Assembly (NCBI GenBank): GCA_029960065.1
Contig: JASCOF010000004.1
Span: forward strand, 388,927-452,926
Reading direction: 5' to 3'
DNA: 64,000 nucleotides
Origin: Flavobacteriaceae bacterium PS02336
GTDB taxonomy: Bacteria > Bacteroidota > Bacteroidia > Flavobacteriales > Flavobacteriaceae
Below, one piece after another: positions 35,557 through 43,297 of the stretch (position 1 is the first letter of the stretch; each line of letters opens with the position of its first letter). Below the pieces are notes generated by a model. That model saw nothing but the letters and a program-made list of their open reading frames with translations. It was not told where the DNA came from and ran no database searches. The position numbers were made by a program, and so were the translations under genes.

Positions 35557-35589
35557 AAAAAGGTCAAGTAAATAAATACTTGACCTTTT
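35557..35589. terminator. Bidirectional hairpin between the orphan gene and tRNA-Lys
   Basis: AAAAGGTCAAGTA, loop, TACTTGACCTTTT with A run left and T run right. It ends the plus-strand gene at 35541 and the minus-strand tRNA-Lys at 35591. Confidence 0.85.
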
Positions 35590-35590
35590 G

Positions 35591-35663
35591 TGACCCGACT
35601 GGGGCTCGAACCCAGGACCCCATCATTAAAAGTGATGTGCTCTACCGACTGAGCTATCGAGTC
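35591..35663 (-). tRNA. tRNA-Lys (anticodon TTT), copy 3
   Basis: 73 bases forming a full cloverleaf: acceptor GACTCGA/TCGGGTC with discriminator A, D-arm AGCTCAGTCGGTAGAGC, anticodon loop CTTTTAA, T-arm GGGTTCGAGCCC. CCA is not encoded. It has its own promoter and terminator. Confidence 0.97.
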
Positions 35664-35686
35664 TATTGCTTTCTGCAATGAGGGTG

Positions 35687-35694
35687 CAAATATA
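35687..35694 (-). promoter_or_regulatory. -7 element of tRNA-Lys copy 3
   Basis: TATATTTG on the minus strand, followed by CACCCTCA. The -33 partner is weak. Matches the CACCC block at the other tRNA promoter and at the right window edge. Confidence 0.6.
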
Positions 35695-35792
35695 AGTACT
35701 TTATTTAGCTTATCGCACCTTTTTTGAAATGATTTTTGTAATAATTTCTAAAAGCTTATTTTACAATAAAATAGGAGCTTTAATTTTTATTG

Positions 35793-35875
35793 TGACCACG
35801 GTGGGATTTGAACCCACACGCCCTTACGAGCACCACCCCCTCAAGATGGCAAGTCTACCGTTTCTCCACGTGGCC
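35793..35875 (-). tRNA. tRNA-Leu (anticodon GAG)
   Basis: 83-base class II tRNA: acceptor GGCCACG/CGTGGTC with discriminator A, anticodon stem-loop CCATC TTGAGGG GGTGG, a long variable arm GTGCTCGTAAGGGCG, T-arm GTGGGTTCAAATCCCAC. CCA is not encoded. Confidence 0.95.
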
Positions 35876-35882
35876 TAAAATG

Positions 35883-35918
35883 AAAAAAGGTCGAGTAAAA
35901 TAAATTACCCGACCTTTG
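35883..35918 (-). terminator. Hairpin after tRNA-Lys copy 2
   Basis: On the minus strand AAAGGTCGGGTAA, AT-rich loop, TTACTCGACCTTTTTT, with one mismatch. It would stop the Lys1-Lys2 transcript before tRNA-Leu, or allow partial read-through to it. Confidence 0.7.
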
Positions 35919-35991
35919 TGACCCGACTGGGGCTCGAACCCAGGACCCCATCATTAAAAGTGATGTGCTCTACCGACTGAGCTATCGAGTC
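35919..35991 (-). tRNA. tRNA-Lys (anticodon TTT), copy 2
   Basis: Identical in sequence to the copies at 35591-35663 and 36032-36104. 40 bases downstream of copy 1 with no promoter between, so co-transcribed with it. Confidence 0.97.
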
Positions 35992-36031
35992 ATTGCTTTC
36001 AAGAAATTTAATTTGTTAATCACAAAATTTG

Positions 36032-36104
36032 TGACCCGACTGGGGCTCGAACCCAGGACCCCATCATTAAAAGTGATGTGCTCTACCGACTGAGCTATCG
36101 AGTC
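36032..36104 (-). tRNA. tRNA-Lys (anticodon TTT), copy 1
   Basis: Identical to the other two tRNA-Lys copies. First of the cluster, directly after a strong promoter. Confidence 0.97.
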
Positions 36105-36127
36105 ATTTAATTTCTTGAATGCGGGTG

Positions 36128-36159
36128 CAAATATAAGGAGTTTATTTTGAAGTTTCCAA
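36128..36159 (-). promoter_or_regulatory. Promoter of the tRNA-Lys cluster
   Basis: On the minus strand TTG (36159-36157), 21 bases, TATATTTG (36135-36128), followed by CACCCGCA. Full match to the consensus. Confidence 0.75.
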
Positions 36160-36230
36160 GCAAATTTATTATAAATTTGTCTTTTTTTTGGAAAAATTTC
36201 CAATTGCTTAGTTTATAAGGTTTTATTAGT

Positions 36231-36749
36231 ATGAAGAAAATTGTATTGTTAGGTTATATGGGCTGCGGAAAGTCGACAATTGCCCAAAATTTGTCAAAAA
36301 TCACAAATATTCCGTTCTTGGATTTGGATAAAATTATCGAAGAAAGAGCAAAAATGTCCATAAATGAGATTTTTGAGAAGCATGGAGAGATTTATTTTAG
36401 AAAATTAGAACACGAATTATTTGTCGAATTGCTGCAATCTGACGAAAATGATATTATTGGATTGGGAGGTGGAACTCCGTGTTATGCTAATAATCATGAA
36501 TTACTAAAAGGGGAGGGTGTAACTTCTATATATTTAAAAGCATCAATTGATACTTTATATAATAGATTGGTATATAATAAGAGTAAGCGTCCTTTAATCG
36601 CGAATATGAATGAGGAGGAAATGAAGGAGTTTATCGCGAAACATTTATTCGACAGAAGTTTTTACTATAATCAAGCAAAACATAAAGTAGTGGTTGATGA
36701 TAGATCTGTCGAAGAAACGGTTCAGGATATACTTAATATTTTAGCTTAA
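36231..36749 (+). CDS. aroK: Shikimate kinase
   Basis: This 172-residue protein has P-loop GYMGCGKST, shikimate-binding DLDKIIEERAKMSINEIFEK, LGGGTPCY and the lid KRPLIANM. It phosphorylates shikimate in the aromatic amino-acid pathway. Its 3' end overlaps the convergent phosphoribosyltransferase gene by 9 bases. Length is normal. Confidence 0.96.
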   Translation: MKKIVLLGYMGCGKSTIAQNLSKITNIPFLDLDKIIEERAKMSINEIFEKHGEIYFRKLEHELFVELLQSDENDIIGLGGGTPCYANNHELLKGEGVTSIYLKASIDTLYNRLVYNKSKRPLIANMNEEEMKEFIAKHLFDRSFYYNQAKHKVVVDDRSVEETVQDILNILA

Positions 36750-37241
36750 AGAGGCATAGTTTCCGTTTTCTGAGTCGAAAACAACTTGAACGTGCTCTAA
36801 TAATGAAGTTGAAAGAGAAATGCCCTTAAAGTCTGCCTTTACAGGGTATTTTTTATGATTTCTATCAACTAATACTGCAGTTTTGAATTTTTTAAGCGGA
36901 ACATCTAAAAAGTGACGAACAGCATAGATTAAGGTTGTACCAGAGTTTAATACGTCATCAACAAGAACTAATCCTTTGTTGGAGTATTCTTCTGGGCTTA
37001 AAGAAGTTTGTATAGCATCCTGCGGATTCTGCTTGTTTACTTTTACCTCACAGATTGAAACTTTTAAAGTAGAAATACTGCTTAAAGCTGAAGCTATTTT
37101 TTCTGCAAAAACATATCCATTAGAAGCGATTCCGGCAATAACGACTTCCTCTTCATCAACAAAAGTTTCGTAGATTTGATAAGCTATACGTTTTATTTTG
37201 TGCTCGACTTCCTGATTCGTTAAGATGATATTGCTGCTCAT
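36741..37241 (-). CDS. Phosphoribosyltransferase, PyrR-like
   Basis: This 166-residue protein has the PRPP loop GLVLVDDVLNSGTTLIYAV and PyrR-like LLEHVQVVFDSENGNYASLS at the C-terminus. PyrR proteins regulate pyrimidine genes or act as uracil phosphoribosyltransferases. Neither function is confirmed; no pyr gene is nearby. It overlaps aroK at the 3' end. Confidence 0.87.
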   Translation of the reverse strand: MSSNIILTNQEVEHKIKRIAYQIYETFVDEEEVVIAGIASNGYVFAEKIASALSSISTLKVSICEVKVNKQNPQDAIQTSLSPEEYSNKGLVLVDDVLNSGTTLIYAVRHFLDVPLKKFKTAVLVDRNHKKYPVKADFKGISLSTSLLEHVQVVFDSENGNYASLS

Positions 37242-37355
37242 GATTTAATTTTTTGCTAATATAATTAATTTAAATTCCAATACTAAAAATAGAATTTTTG
37301 ATTTTTTAGGTTTTAAATGACGTGTTGGAATTTTGAGATTTCAAAAATTTGGAAT

Positions 37356-37745
37356 TTAAATTTCCTCTTCCTCATCAAAAATTTCATTTCCATATTCATC
37401 AATATCTCGTCGGTCTTTTTTGGTTGGACGTCCAGTACCACTCTTGCGATAATGTTCTTTTGAGAGTTTTAAAAGCTCTAAATGTGCATACGCTTCTGGT
37501 GGTGTTTCGTTTTTGCGGTAAATATCGACTAATTTTGCACCCACACGATTTTCAGGGATATCCAGTACTGTTATTATTTGTGTAATTTGATCTTTTCTGA
37601 AGGTAATTCGGTCAGTAGGAAAAACTTCTTTAGACGGTTTTGCAACTTGCCCGTTTACAGTGATATGGTTCTTTTTGCAAGCTTCAGTAACCATGTTTCT
37701 GGTTTTGTAATAACGAACGCACCATAAGTATTTATCGACTCTCAT
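37356..37745 (-). CDS. S4-domain RNA-binding protein, Hsp15-like
   Basis: 129 residues from the ATG at 37745 (MRVDKYLWCVRYYKTRNMVT). The S4 motif runs to about residue 60 with KKNHITVNGQVAKPSKEVFP, followed by a charged C-terminal tail GRPTKKDRRDIDEYG. Hsp15 binds free 50S subunits with stalled nascent chains in E. coli. The longer in-frame reading adds 25 residues that do not look like protein. Start choice is firm. Confidence 0.88.
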   Translation of the reverse strand: MRVDKYLWCVRYYKTRNMVTEACKKNHITVNGQVAKPSKEVFPTDRITFRKDQITQIITVLDIPENRVGAKLVDIYRKNETPPEAYAHLELLKLSKEHYRKSGTGRPTKKDRRDIDEYGNEIFDEEEEI

Positions 37746-37824
37746 AATTTTTCTAAAATCCAAGTTAAATTCTTTACAAAAATAAATCAATATTGTATCT
37801 TGCGCACCTAAAAAAATCATAATA

Positions 37825-39027
37825 ATGAATAAATTTAAATATTATTTTGTTTTATTACTAGCTGGTCTAGCCATCGTTTCTTGTAATAAAAAGGATGACG
37901 ACGATGCAGAGATTGTTCCTTTAAGGGATTATCAAGAACAATTTAATACAGATAATGCAGATATTGAAGAGTATTTAAAAACGAACTATATAACTGTCTC
38001 GGCTGATATGGATGTTACTTTTACTAAAATAACAGATCCAGCGGCACAGCCTTCTATTATGTCCTATTTGAATAGTGCAACATTTCCAAAATTGCTGTTA
38101 AGAGAAATTCCTTATGTACATGGTATAACTTATAAAATGTATTATTTGGTTTTAAGAGAAGGTACAGGAACGAGACCTATGAATACTGATGGGGTTGTTG
38201 CAGCTTACAGAGGAGAATATTTAAAGCGTATTGCAAAGACAGAAACAGAACCTTCTTATTTAACAACTACGTTTTTTGAAGAAGTTTTATATCCTAAAAC
38301 TTCTATCGATTTGTATACTGCTATATTAGGCTGGGGTGAAATTTTTCCTCAATTTAAAATAGGAACAACGACTAATAATAATGATGGTACTGCTACCTAT
38401 AGTGATTTTGGAGCTGGAGTTTTGTTTGTGCCTTCAGGATTGGGGTACTATGCTGGAGGGTCTGGGTCGATCCCTTCTTATTCGCCTTTGATTTTCAGTT
38501 TTAAGTTATATGATTTCAAAAGAATGGATCACGAAAATAATGGGTATTCTAATGGTGCTTTAGTGTTAAATCCTGACGGGATATTTGATTATCAAGAGGA
38601 TTTAAATGGTGATGGCTATGTTCGTGATTATAGAAACACAACGATATATCCTACTCCGCCAGCGACTAATCCTGATGATACAGATGGTGATGGAATTCCA
38701 GACTTTTTAGATCATGATGATGATGGAGATGGTTATACAACGAGATTCGAAATTACAAAACCTGCAGGAGCACCAGTAACGGGTATAAGTTTGTATTATC
38801 CTTGGGATCCAATTGGTGATGATCCAGCTACTCCAAATTTAGATGAAACGGAAATCTGGGGAGTTCCTAGAAGACCAACAGGAGATCTTACTATTCCAGA
38901 TACTGATCCAAACAAGCCGAATCCAGAGTCTATAACTAATCCTCGTAAATTTGTTCCTGAAGATTATACTACTCCAGGCAGAAAAAGAATTTATCTGGAT
39001 AACACTTATCCGTATCAAAAGAAATAA
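37825..39027 (+). CDS. Lipoprotein with FKBP-like domain and calcium-binding-type Asp repeats
   Basis: 400 residues. Lipobox AIVSC (Cys 20), then NKKDDDD, a surface export type signal. About 100-235 resembles an FKBP-type peptidyl-prolyl isomerase domain of the gliding-related flavobacterial type (YYLVLREGTGTRPMNTDGVV, GVLFVPSGLGYYAGG). About 255-320 holds Asp-rich loops typical of thrombospondin-3-type calcium sites (DLNGDGYVRD, DDTDGDGIPDFLDHDDDGDG). This combination suggests an extracellular folding helper. The divergent S4 gene is 79 bases away. A terminator follows. Confidence 0.82.
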   Translation: MNKFKYYFVLLLAGLAIVSCNKKDDDDAEIVPLRDYQEQFNTDNADIEEYLKTNYITVSADMDVTFTKITDPAAQPSIMSYLNSATFPKLLLREIPYVHGITYKMYYLVLREGTGTRPMNTDGVVAAYRGEYLKRIAKTETEPSYLTTTFFEEVLYPKTSIDLYTAILGWGEIFPQFKIGTTTNNNDGTATYSDFGAGVLFVPSGLGYYAGGSGSIPSYSPLIFSFKLYDFKRMDHENNGYSNGALVLNPDGIFDYQEDLNGDGYVRDYRNTTIYPTPPATNPDDTDGDGIPDFLDHDDDGDGYTTRFEITKPAGAPVTGISLYYPWDPIGDDPATPNLDETEIWGVPRRPTGDLTIPDTDPNKPNPESITNPRKFVPEDYTTPGRKRIYLDNTYPYQKK

Positions 39028-39051
39028 TCTAAAATTTTAGATGTAAATATT

Positions 39052-39083
39052 AAACCTCGAATTATTAATTCGAGGTTTTTTTA
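39052..39083 (+). terminator. Terminator after the FKBP-like lipoprotein gene
   Basis: AACCTCGAATTA, TTAATTCGAGG, then a T run. Confidence 0.88.
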
Positions 39084-39177
39084 TTTTCTTTAAAACAAAA
39101 GAGATTATATTATCTAATGGTTTAGATAGTAAAATGATCAAGCTTTGGGTAATCTTTAGATTTATAATCAAAAATAA

Positions 39178-39206
39178 AAGCCTCGGAATACAAATTCCGA
39201 GGCTTC
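39178..39206 (-). terminator. Terminator after the transketolase genes
   Basis: AAGCCTCGGAAT, loop, ATTCCGAGGCTT, with T-rich flanks. 21 bases after the transketolase stop. Confidence 0.88.
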
Positions 39207-39227
39207 TTTTTATGTTCAAAAAGGAGA

Positions 39228-40181
39228 TTATTTTCTTTTGATAACTCTTTCTACAGCTTCAACAATTGCTTGATTGTTTAATTTGTATTTCTCCATTAAT
39301 TGCTCTGGTGTTCCAGATTCTCCAAAACTATCTTTAACAGCTACAAATTCTTGCGGAGATGGATTGTTTAAAGCTAATACGCCTGAAACACTTTCTCCAA
39401 GACCTCCAAGATAGTTGTGCTCTTCTGCAGTTACAACACATTTTGTTTTTGCAACTGATTTTAAAATAGCTTCTTCGTCAAGAGGTTTAATAGTGTGGAT
39501 GTTGATTACTTCAGCAGAAATTCCTTTTGTTTCTAAAGCTTCAGCAGCAATAAGAGCTTCCCAAACCAAGTGTCCTGTTGCGATAATAGTTACATCTGTT
39601 CCTTCGTTTAATAAAATTGCTTTTCCAATTACGAATGGTTCGTCAGCAGGAGTAAAATTAGCTACAACTGGACGGCCAAAACGTAAGTAAGCTGGACCAT
39701 GGTGTTCTGCTAAAGCAATTGTAGCAGCTTTAGTCTGATTGTAATCGCAAGTATTGATTACAGTCATTCCTGGTAACATTTTCATTAATCCGATGTCTTC
39801 TAAGATTTGGTGAGTTGCACCATCTTCTCCTAAAGTTAAACCAGCATGAGAAGCACAGATTTTTACATTTTTATCTGAGTAAGCAACAGACTGACGAATT
39901 TGATCGTAAACTCTTCCTGTTGAAAAGTTCGCGAAAGTTCCCGTAAAAGGGATTTTTCCTCCAATCGTTAAACCTGCTGCGATTCCGATCATGTTTGCTT
40001 CAGCAATTCCGATTTGGAAAAAACGCTCTGGGTGATTTTTTTTGAAATCATCAAATTTTAATGATCCAATTAAGTCAGCACATAATGCTACAACATTTTC
40101 ATTTTTTTGACCTAGTTCAGTCATTCCCGCTCCAAAACCAGAACGAGTATCTTTACTTCCTGTATTTTCGTATTTTTTCAT
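39228..40181 (-). CDS. tktB: Transketolase, C-terminal subunit
   Basis: 317 residues from the ATG at 40181 (MKKYENTGSKDTRSGFGAGM). It carries the pyrimidine-binding and C-terminal domains of transketolase: RFFQIGIAEANMIGIAAGLT, YSDKNVKICASHAGLTLGED and GPAYLRFGRPVV. It pairs with the N-terminal subunit encoded upstream to form an active split enzyme in the pentose phosphate pathway. A longer frame starts seven codons earlier; the chosen ATG has the better N-terminus. Confidence 0.92.
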   Translation of the reverse strand: MKKYENTGSKDTRSGFGAGMTELGQKNENVVALCADLIGSLKFDDFKKNHPERFFQIGIAEANMIGIAAGLTIGGKIPFTGTFANFSTGRVYDQIRQSVAYSDKNVKICASHAGLTLGEDGATHQILEDIGLMKMLPGMTVINTCDYNQTKAATIALAEHHGPAYLRFGRPVVANFTPADEPFVIGKAILLNEGTDVTIIATGHLVWEALIAAEALETKGISAEVINIHTIKPLDEEAILKSVAKTKCVVTAEEHNYLGGLGESVSGVLALNNPSPQEFVAVKDSFGESGTPEQLMEKYKLNNQAIVEAVERVIKRK

Positions 40182-40252
40182 TTTGTTTTTTGCTATACGC
40201 AATAGGCTGTAGGCAATAGGCTTAAAGCTTAATGCTTACTGCTTAAAGCTTT

Positions 40253-41101
40253 TTAATAATCTGCTAAAGTTGAAACGTTTTGAGCTAAAGAACTAGCCAA
40301 TTGGTCGTTGTTTGGAGCTTTACCGTGCCAAGCATGAGTATGCATCATGAAATCTACACCGTTACCCATTTCTGTATGTAATAAAATACAAACTGGTTTT
40401 CCTTTTCCTGTTCTTGATTTAGCATCAGTTAAACCAGCGATGATAGCATCGATGCTGTTTCCTTCTTTAATTTCTAAAACATCCCAGTCAAAAGCTTCAA
40501 ATTTAGCACGGATACTTCCCATTGGTAAAACTTCGTCAGTTGTTCCATCGATTTGTTTTCCGTTAAGGTCGATTGTTGCAATGATGTTGTCTACTTTTTT
40601 AGCAGAAGCATACATAATAGCTTCCCAGTTTTGACCTTCTTGTAATTCTCCGTCTCCGTGTAAACTATATACAATATGATTGTCTTTGTTTAATTTTTTA
40701 GCTTGCGCTGCTCCAAGAGCTACAGATAAACCTTGTCCTAATGAACCAGACGCAATACGAACTCCAGGTAAACCTTCGTGAGTAGTTGGGTGTCCTTGTA
40801 AACGAGAATCTAATAATCTGAAGGTAGCCAATTCTGAAACTGGAAAATAACCGCTGCGTGCTAGAACGCTGTAAAAGACAGGAGAGATGTGTCCGTTTGA
40901 AAGGAAGAATAAATCTTCTCCAATTCCGTTCATATCAAAACCTTCTTTGCGGTCCATTATATTTTGATATAGTGTTACCAAAAATTCAGTACAACCTAAA
41001 GAACCACCTGGGTGTCCAGAGTTTACAGCATGTACCATTCTAAGAATATCTCTTCTTACTTGGATCGTTAAATCGCTTAATTGTTGTGTGTTAGGCTTCA
41101 T
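40253..41101 (-). CDS. tktA: Transketolase, N-terminal subunit
   Basis: This 282-residue protein has the thiamine-diphosphate-binding domain: HAVNSGHPGGSLGCTEFLVT, HGDGELQEGQNWEA and IDLNGKQIDG (metal and pyrophosphate sites), and HTHAWHGKAPN near the end. With the C-terminal subunit encoded 71 bases downstream it makes up one transketolase. Split transketolases are common in Bacteroidota. The intergenic 40182-40252 holds short AT/GC-mixed repeats (AATAGGCTGTAGGCAATAGG). Confidence 0.93.
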   Translation of the reverse strand: MKPNTQQLSDLTIQVRRDILRMVHAVNSGHPGGSLGCTEFLVTLYQNIMDRKEGFDMNGIGEDLFFLSNGHISPVFYSVLARSGYFPVSELATFRLLDSRLQGHPTTHEGLPGVRIASGSLGQGLSVALGAAQAKKLNKDNHIVYSLHGDGELQEGQNWEAIMYASAKKVDNIIATIDLNGKQIDGTTDEVLPMGSIRAKFEAFDWDVLEIKEGNSIDAIIAGLTDAKSRTGKGKPVCILLHTEMGNGVDFMMHTHAWHGKAPNNDQLASSLAQNVSTLADY

Positions 41102-41257
41102 TTTATATGTAAAATTTTAAACTGTAGCAAAAGTAACGGATATTTTGTGGGGAGACAAATGATTTTCTGCTTTAGTTTGTTTCAATTGTTAAATTTTTTT
41201 GCTCTTTTTTTATCAGATTTGGAAAAATTACAAGAAATTAATAATAGCATATAAAAG

Positions 41258-41328
41258 TTTTGCCACAGATTGATTAGGTTATAAAGATTTTGAAAATCAA
41301 TTTAATCTAATCAATCTGTGGCAAAAAA
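41258..41328. repeat. Dispersed inverted repeat, family C, copy 2
   Basis: Perfect arms TTTTGCCACAGATTGATTAG and complement around a 30-base AT-rich centre. Same GCCACAGATT core as 9384-9450. It sits between tktA and the acidic-protein gene. Confidence 0.82.
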
Positions 41329-41359
41329 AAGTGTAGAAATTTGTCTGGGTTGACTTTGT

Positions 41360-41662
41360 TTAGTTTGTGTCGCTCTCGCTGTAATAATTGTTCTCTTCAT
41401 CTTCAGAACCAATATCTTCTTGTGTATCGTCTAATTCAGAACCTGGAACATCTAAATCGTTGCCAATTTTATCACTGTTCTGTTTCCATTCATGGTTATC
41501 ATTATTAATTATTCTTTCTCCAGAAATATCTTGAGGGTCAATATCTTCTAATCTCTCTTCTTGATTGTATATATCTTGGTTTGCGGGATAATCCATGTTT
41601 TCAAGGTTTTTCTCAATTTGTTCGTCCTTGATGTCGTCTAATTTATCTTCTGAATTTATCAT
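41360..41662 (-). CDS. Small acidic, probably disordered protein
   Basis: This 100-residue protein is rich in Asp, Glu and Asn (DIDPQDISGERIINNDNHEW, DTQEDIGSEDEENNYYSESD). No signal peptide, no membrane segment, no recognised family. Codon use looks like the neighbours. Comparable to the protein at 11868-12242. Confidence 0.6.
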   Translation of the reverse strand: MINSEDKLDDIKDEQIEKNLENMDYPANQDIYNQEERLEDIDPQDISGERIINNDNHEWKQNSDKIGNDLDVPGSELDDTQEDIGSEDEENNYYSESDTN

Positions 41663-41790
41663 GATTTCTAAAATTTTAGTTGAATATTAAAATTACAAAA
41701 GGAATCGCTGTAACTTGTTATACTTAATAATAGAATTGCTGCAGTTTTTACATTCCGATTTTACCGATGAATTTCTTTTGAAACCGTTTG

Positions 41791-41900
41791 CGTTAGGGAT
41801 AGTAGCGACATCCTTTTGCGACAAAAAATAGGTCTTGCTTGAAAATTAAGTGGACTGGAGCAAATGATATAGCGGATAGCCCGACCCTTGGGGAACGCCA
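41791..41900. repeat. Structured intergenic element, family B, copy 2
   Basis: GCGTTAGGGATAGTAGCGAC, then ATCCTTTT, a longer centre, GATATAGCGGATAGCCCGAC and GGAACGC at the end. The outer GCGTT/AACGC pair. Reads as the same blocks as 10274-10350 on the opposite strand. The rest of 41663-42070 holds the tgt promoter region and AT-rich direct repeats of AGTTAT. Confidence 0.6.
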
Positions 41901-42070
41901 TAAAGAAAGTTATAAGTTATGGTTTTGAGTTATGAATTAAGAATTAGGAGTTGTAAATGATGTGTTTTTTGTGTCAGGTTTTTGGGTTATTATCTAATTT
42001 TCTAATTGACAAATTATCTAATTAATTTTCCTGAAATTAGCTTATCTTTGCCGACTGAAAAAAGAAACAA

Positions 42071-43201
42071 ATGAAGTTCGATTTATTACAAAAAGATCCG
42101 CAGTCTAAAGCAAGAGCGGGAAGTATAACTACTGATCACGGCGTAATTGAAACGCCTATTTTTATGCCTGTTGGAACGGTGGCTTCTGTAAAAGGAGTGC
42201 ATCAGCGTGAGCTTAAGGAAGAAATAAACCCTGATATTATTCTTGGAAATACATACCATTTATATTTACGTCCGCAGACTGAAATTTTAGAAAAAGCGGG
42301 AGGATTGCATAAATTCATGAACTGGGATCGTAATATTTTGACTGATTCGGGAGGATATCAAGTATATTCTCTTTCTTCAAATAGAAAAATTAAAGAAGAA
42401 GGGGTGAAGTTTAAATCACATATTGATGGTTCTTACCACTTTTTTACTCCTGAAAATGTAATGGAAATTCAGCGTACCATTGGAGCTGATATTATTATGG
42501 CTTTTGACGAATGTACGCCTTATCCTTGTGATTACAGATATGCACAGCGTTCGATGCATATGACGCACCGCTGGTTGGACAGATGTATTAATCATTTAGA
42601 AAAAGTTCCTTATAAATACGGTTACGAACAGACATTTTTTCCAATTGTTCAAGGAAGTACTTATAAAGATTTACGCCGCCAGTCGGCTGAATATATTGCT
42701 AATTCTGGACAGCAGGGAAATGCAATTGGTGGACTTTCGGTTGGTGAACCTGCAGAAGAAATGTATGCTATGACAGAGGTTGTATGCGAAATTCTTCCAG
42801 AAGATAAACCTCGTTATTTAATGGGAGTTGGTACTCCTATAAATATTTTGGAAAATATTGCGTTAGGAATTGATATGTTCGATTGTGTTATGCCAACGCG
42901 TAATGCTAGAAACGGAATGTTGTTTACAGCAAACGGAACAATCAATATCAAGAATAAAAAATGGGAAGCTGATTTTTCTCCGATTGATGAAATGGCACAT
43001 ACTTTTGTTGATACCGAATATTCAAAAGCGTATTTGCGCCACTTGTTTGCTGCAAACGAATATTTAGGGAAACAAATTGCTACAATTCATAACCTTGGAT
43101 TTTATATGTGGTTGGTTCGAGAAGCAAGAAAACATATCTTAGCCGGAGATTTTAGACCATGGAAAGAAATGATGGTTAAAAATATGAGTCAGCGCCTTTA
43201 A
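42071..43201 (+). CDS. tgt: tRNA-guanine transglycosylase lacking the zinc cysteines
   Basis: This 376-residue protein carries the queuosine-pathway enzyme motifs: DSGGYQVYSLSS with the catalytic-base Asp, ADIIMAFDECTPYP, GGLSVGEPAEEM, and MFDCVMPTRNARNG with the nucleophile Asp. It swaps guanine-34 for preQ1 in tRNA. In E. coli Tgt the zinc is held by Cys302, Cys304, Cys307 and His333; the aligned residues here are Ala309, Thr311 and Asp314, with only His340 kept (ATIHNLGFY). The site is therefore altered. TATCTTTG lies about 20 bases before the start, a possible -7 element. Confidence 0.95.
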   Translation: MKFDLLQKDPQSKARAGSITTDHGVIETPIFMPVGTVASVKGVHQRELKEEINPDIILGNTYHLYLRPQTEILEKAGGLHKFMNWDRNILTDSGGYQVYSLSSNRKIKEEGVKFKSHIDGSYHFFTPENVMEIQRTIGADIIMAFDECTPYPCDYRYAQRSMHMTHRWLDRCINHLEKVPYKYGYEQTFFPIVQGSTYKDLRRQSAEYIANSGQQGNAIGGLSVGEPAEEMYAMTEVVCEILPEDKPRYLMGVGTPINILENIALGIDMFDCVMPTRNARNGMLFTANGTINIKNKKWEADFSPIDEMAHTFVDTEYSKAYLRHLFAANEYLGKQIATIHNLGFYMWLVREARKHILAGDFRPWKEMMVKNMSQRL

Positions 43202-43205
43202 GAGT

Positions 43206-43293
43206 TTACAGTTTCAAGTTTCAGGTTTCAAGTTCACTACAGAATGAAATCCAATAACTTGAAACCTGAAACTAAAAAACTTGAAACTAAAAA
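43206..43293. repeat. Inverted repeat of TTTCAAG/CTTGAAA units, family D
   Basis: GTTTCAAGTTTCAGGTTTCA pairs with the later ACTTGAAACCTGAAAC, and CTTGAAAC repeats again. It lies between tgt and the permease gene and would put a hairpin in the leader of the latter. Confidence 0.7.
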
Positions 43294-43297
43294 CTAT

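Noticed and set aside
35982..36203. Minus-strand 73-codon frame
   Set aside because: It runs through tRNA-Lys copies 1 and 2; not a gene.
43244..43297. Longer N-terminus for the LptF/G permease
   Set aside because: The extra residues come from the inverted repeat; MLSIIDKY matches the family start better.
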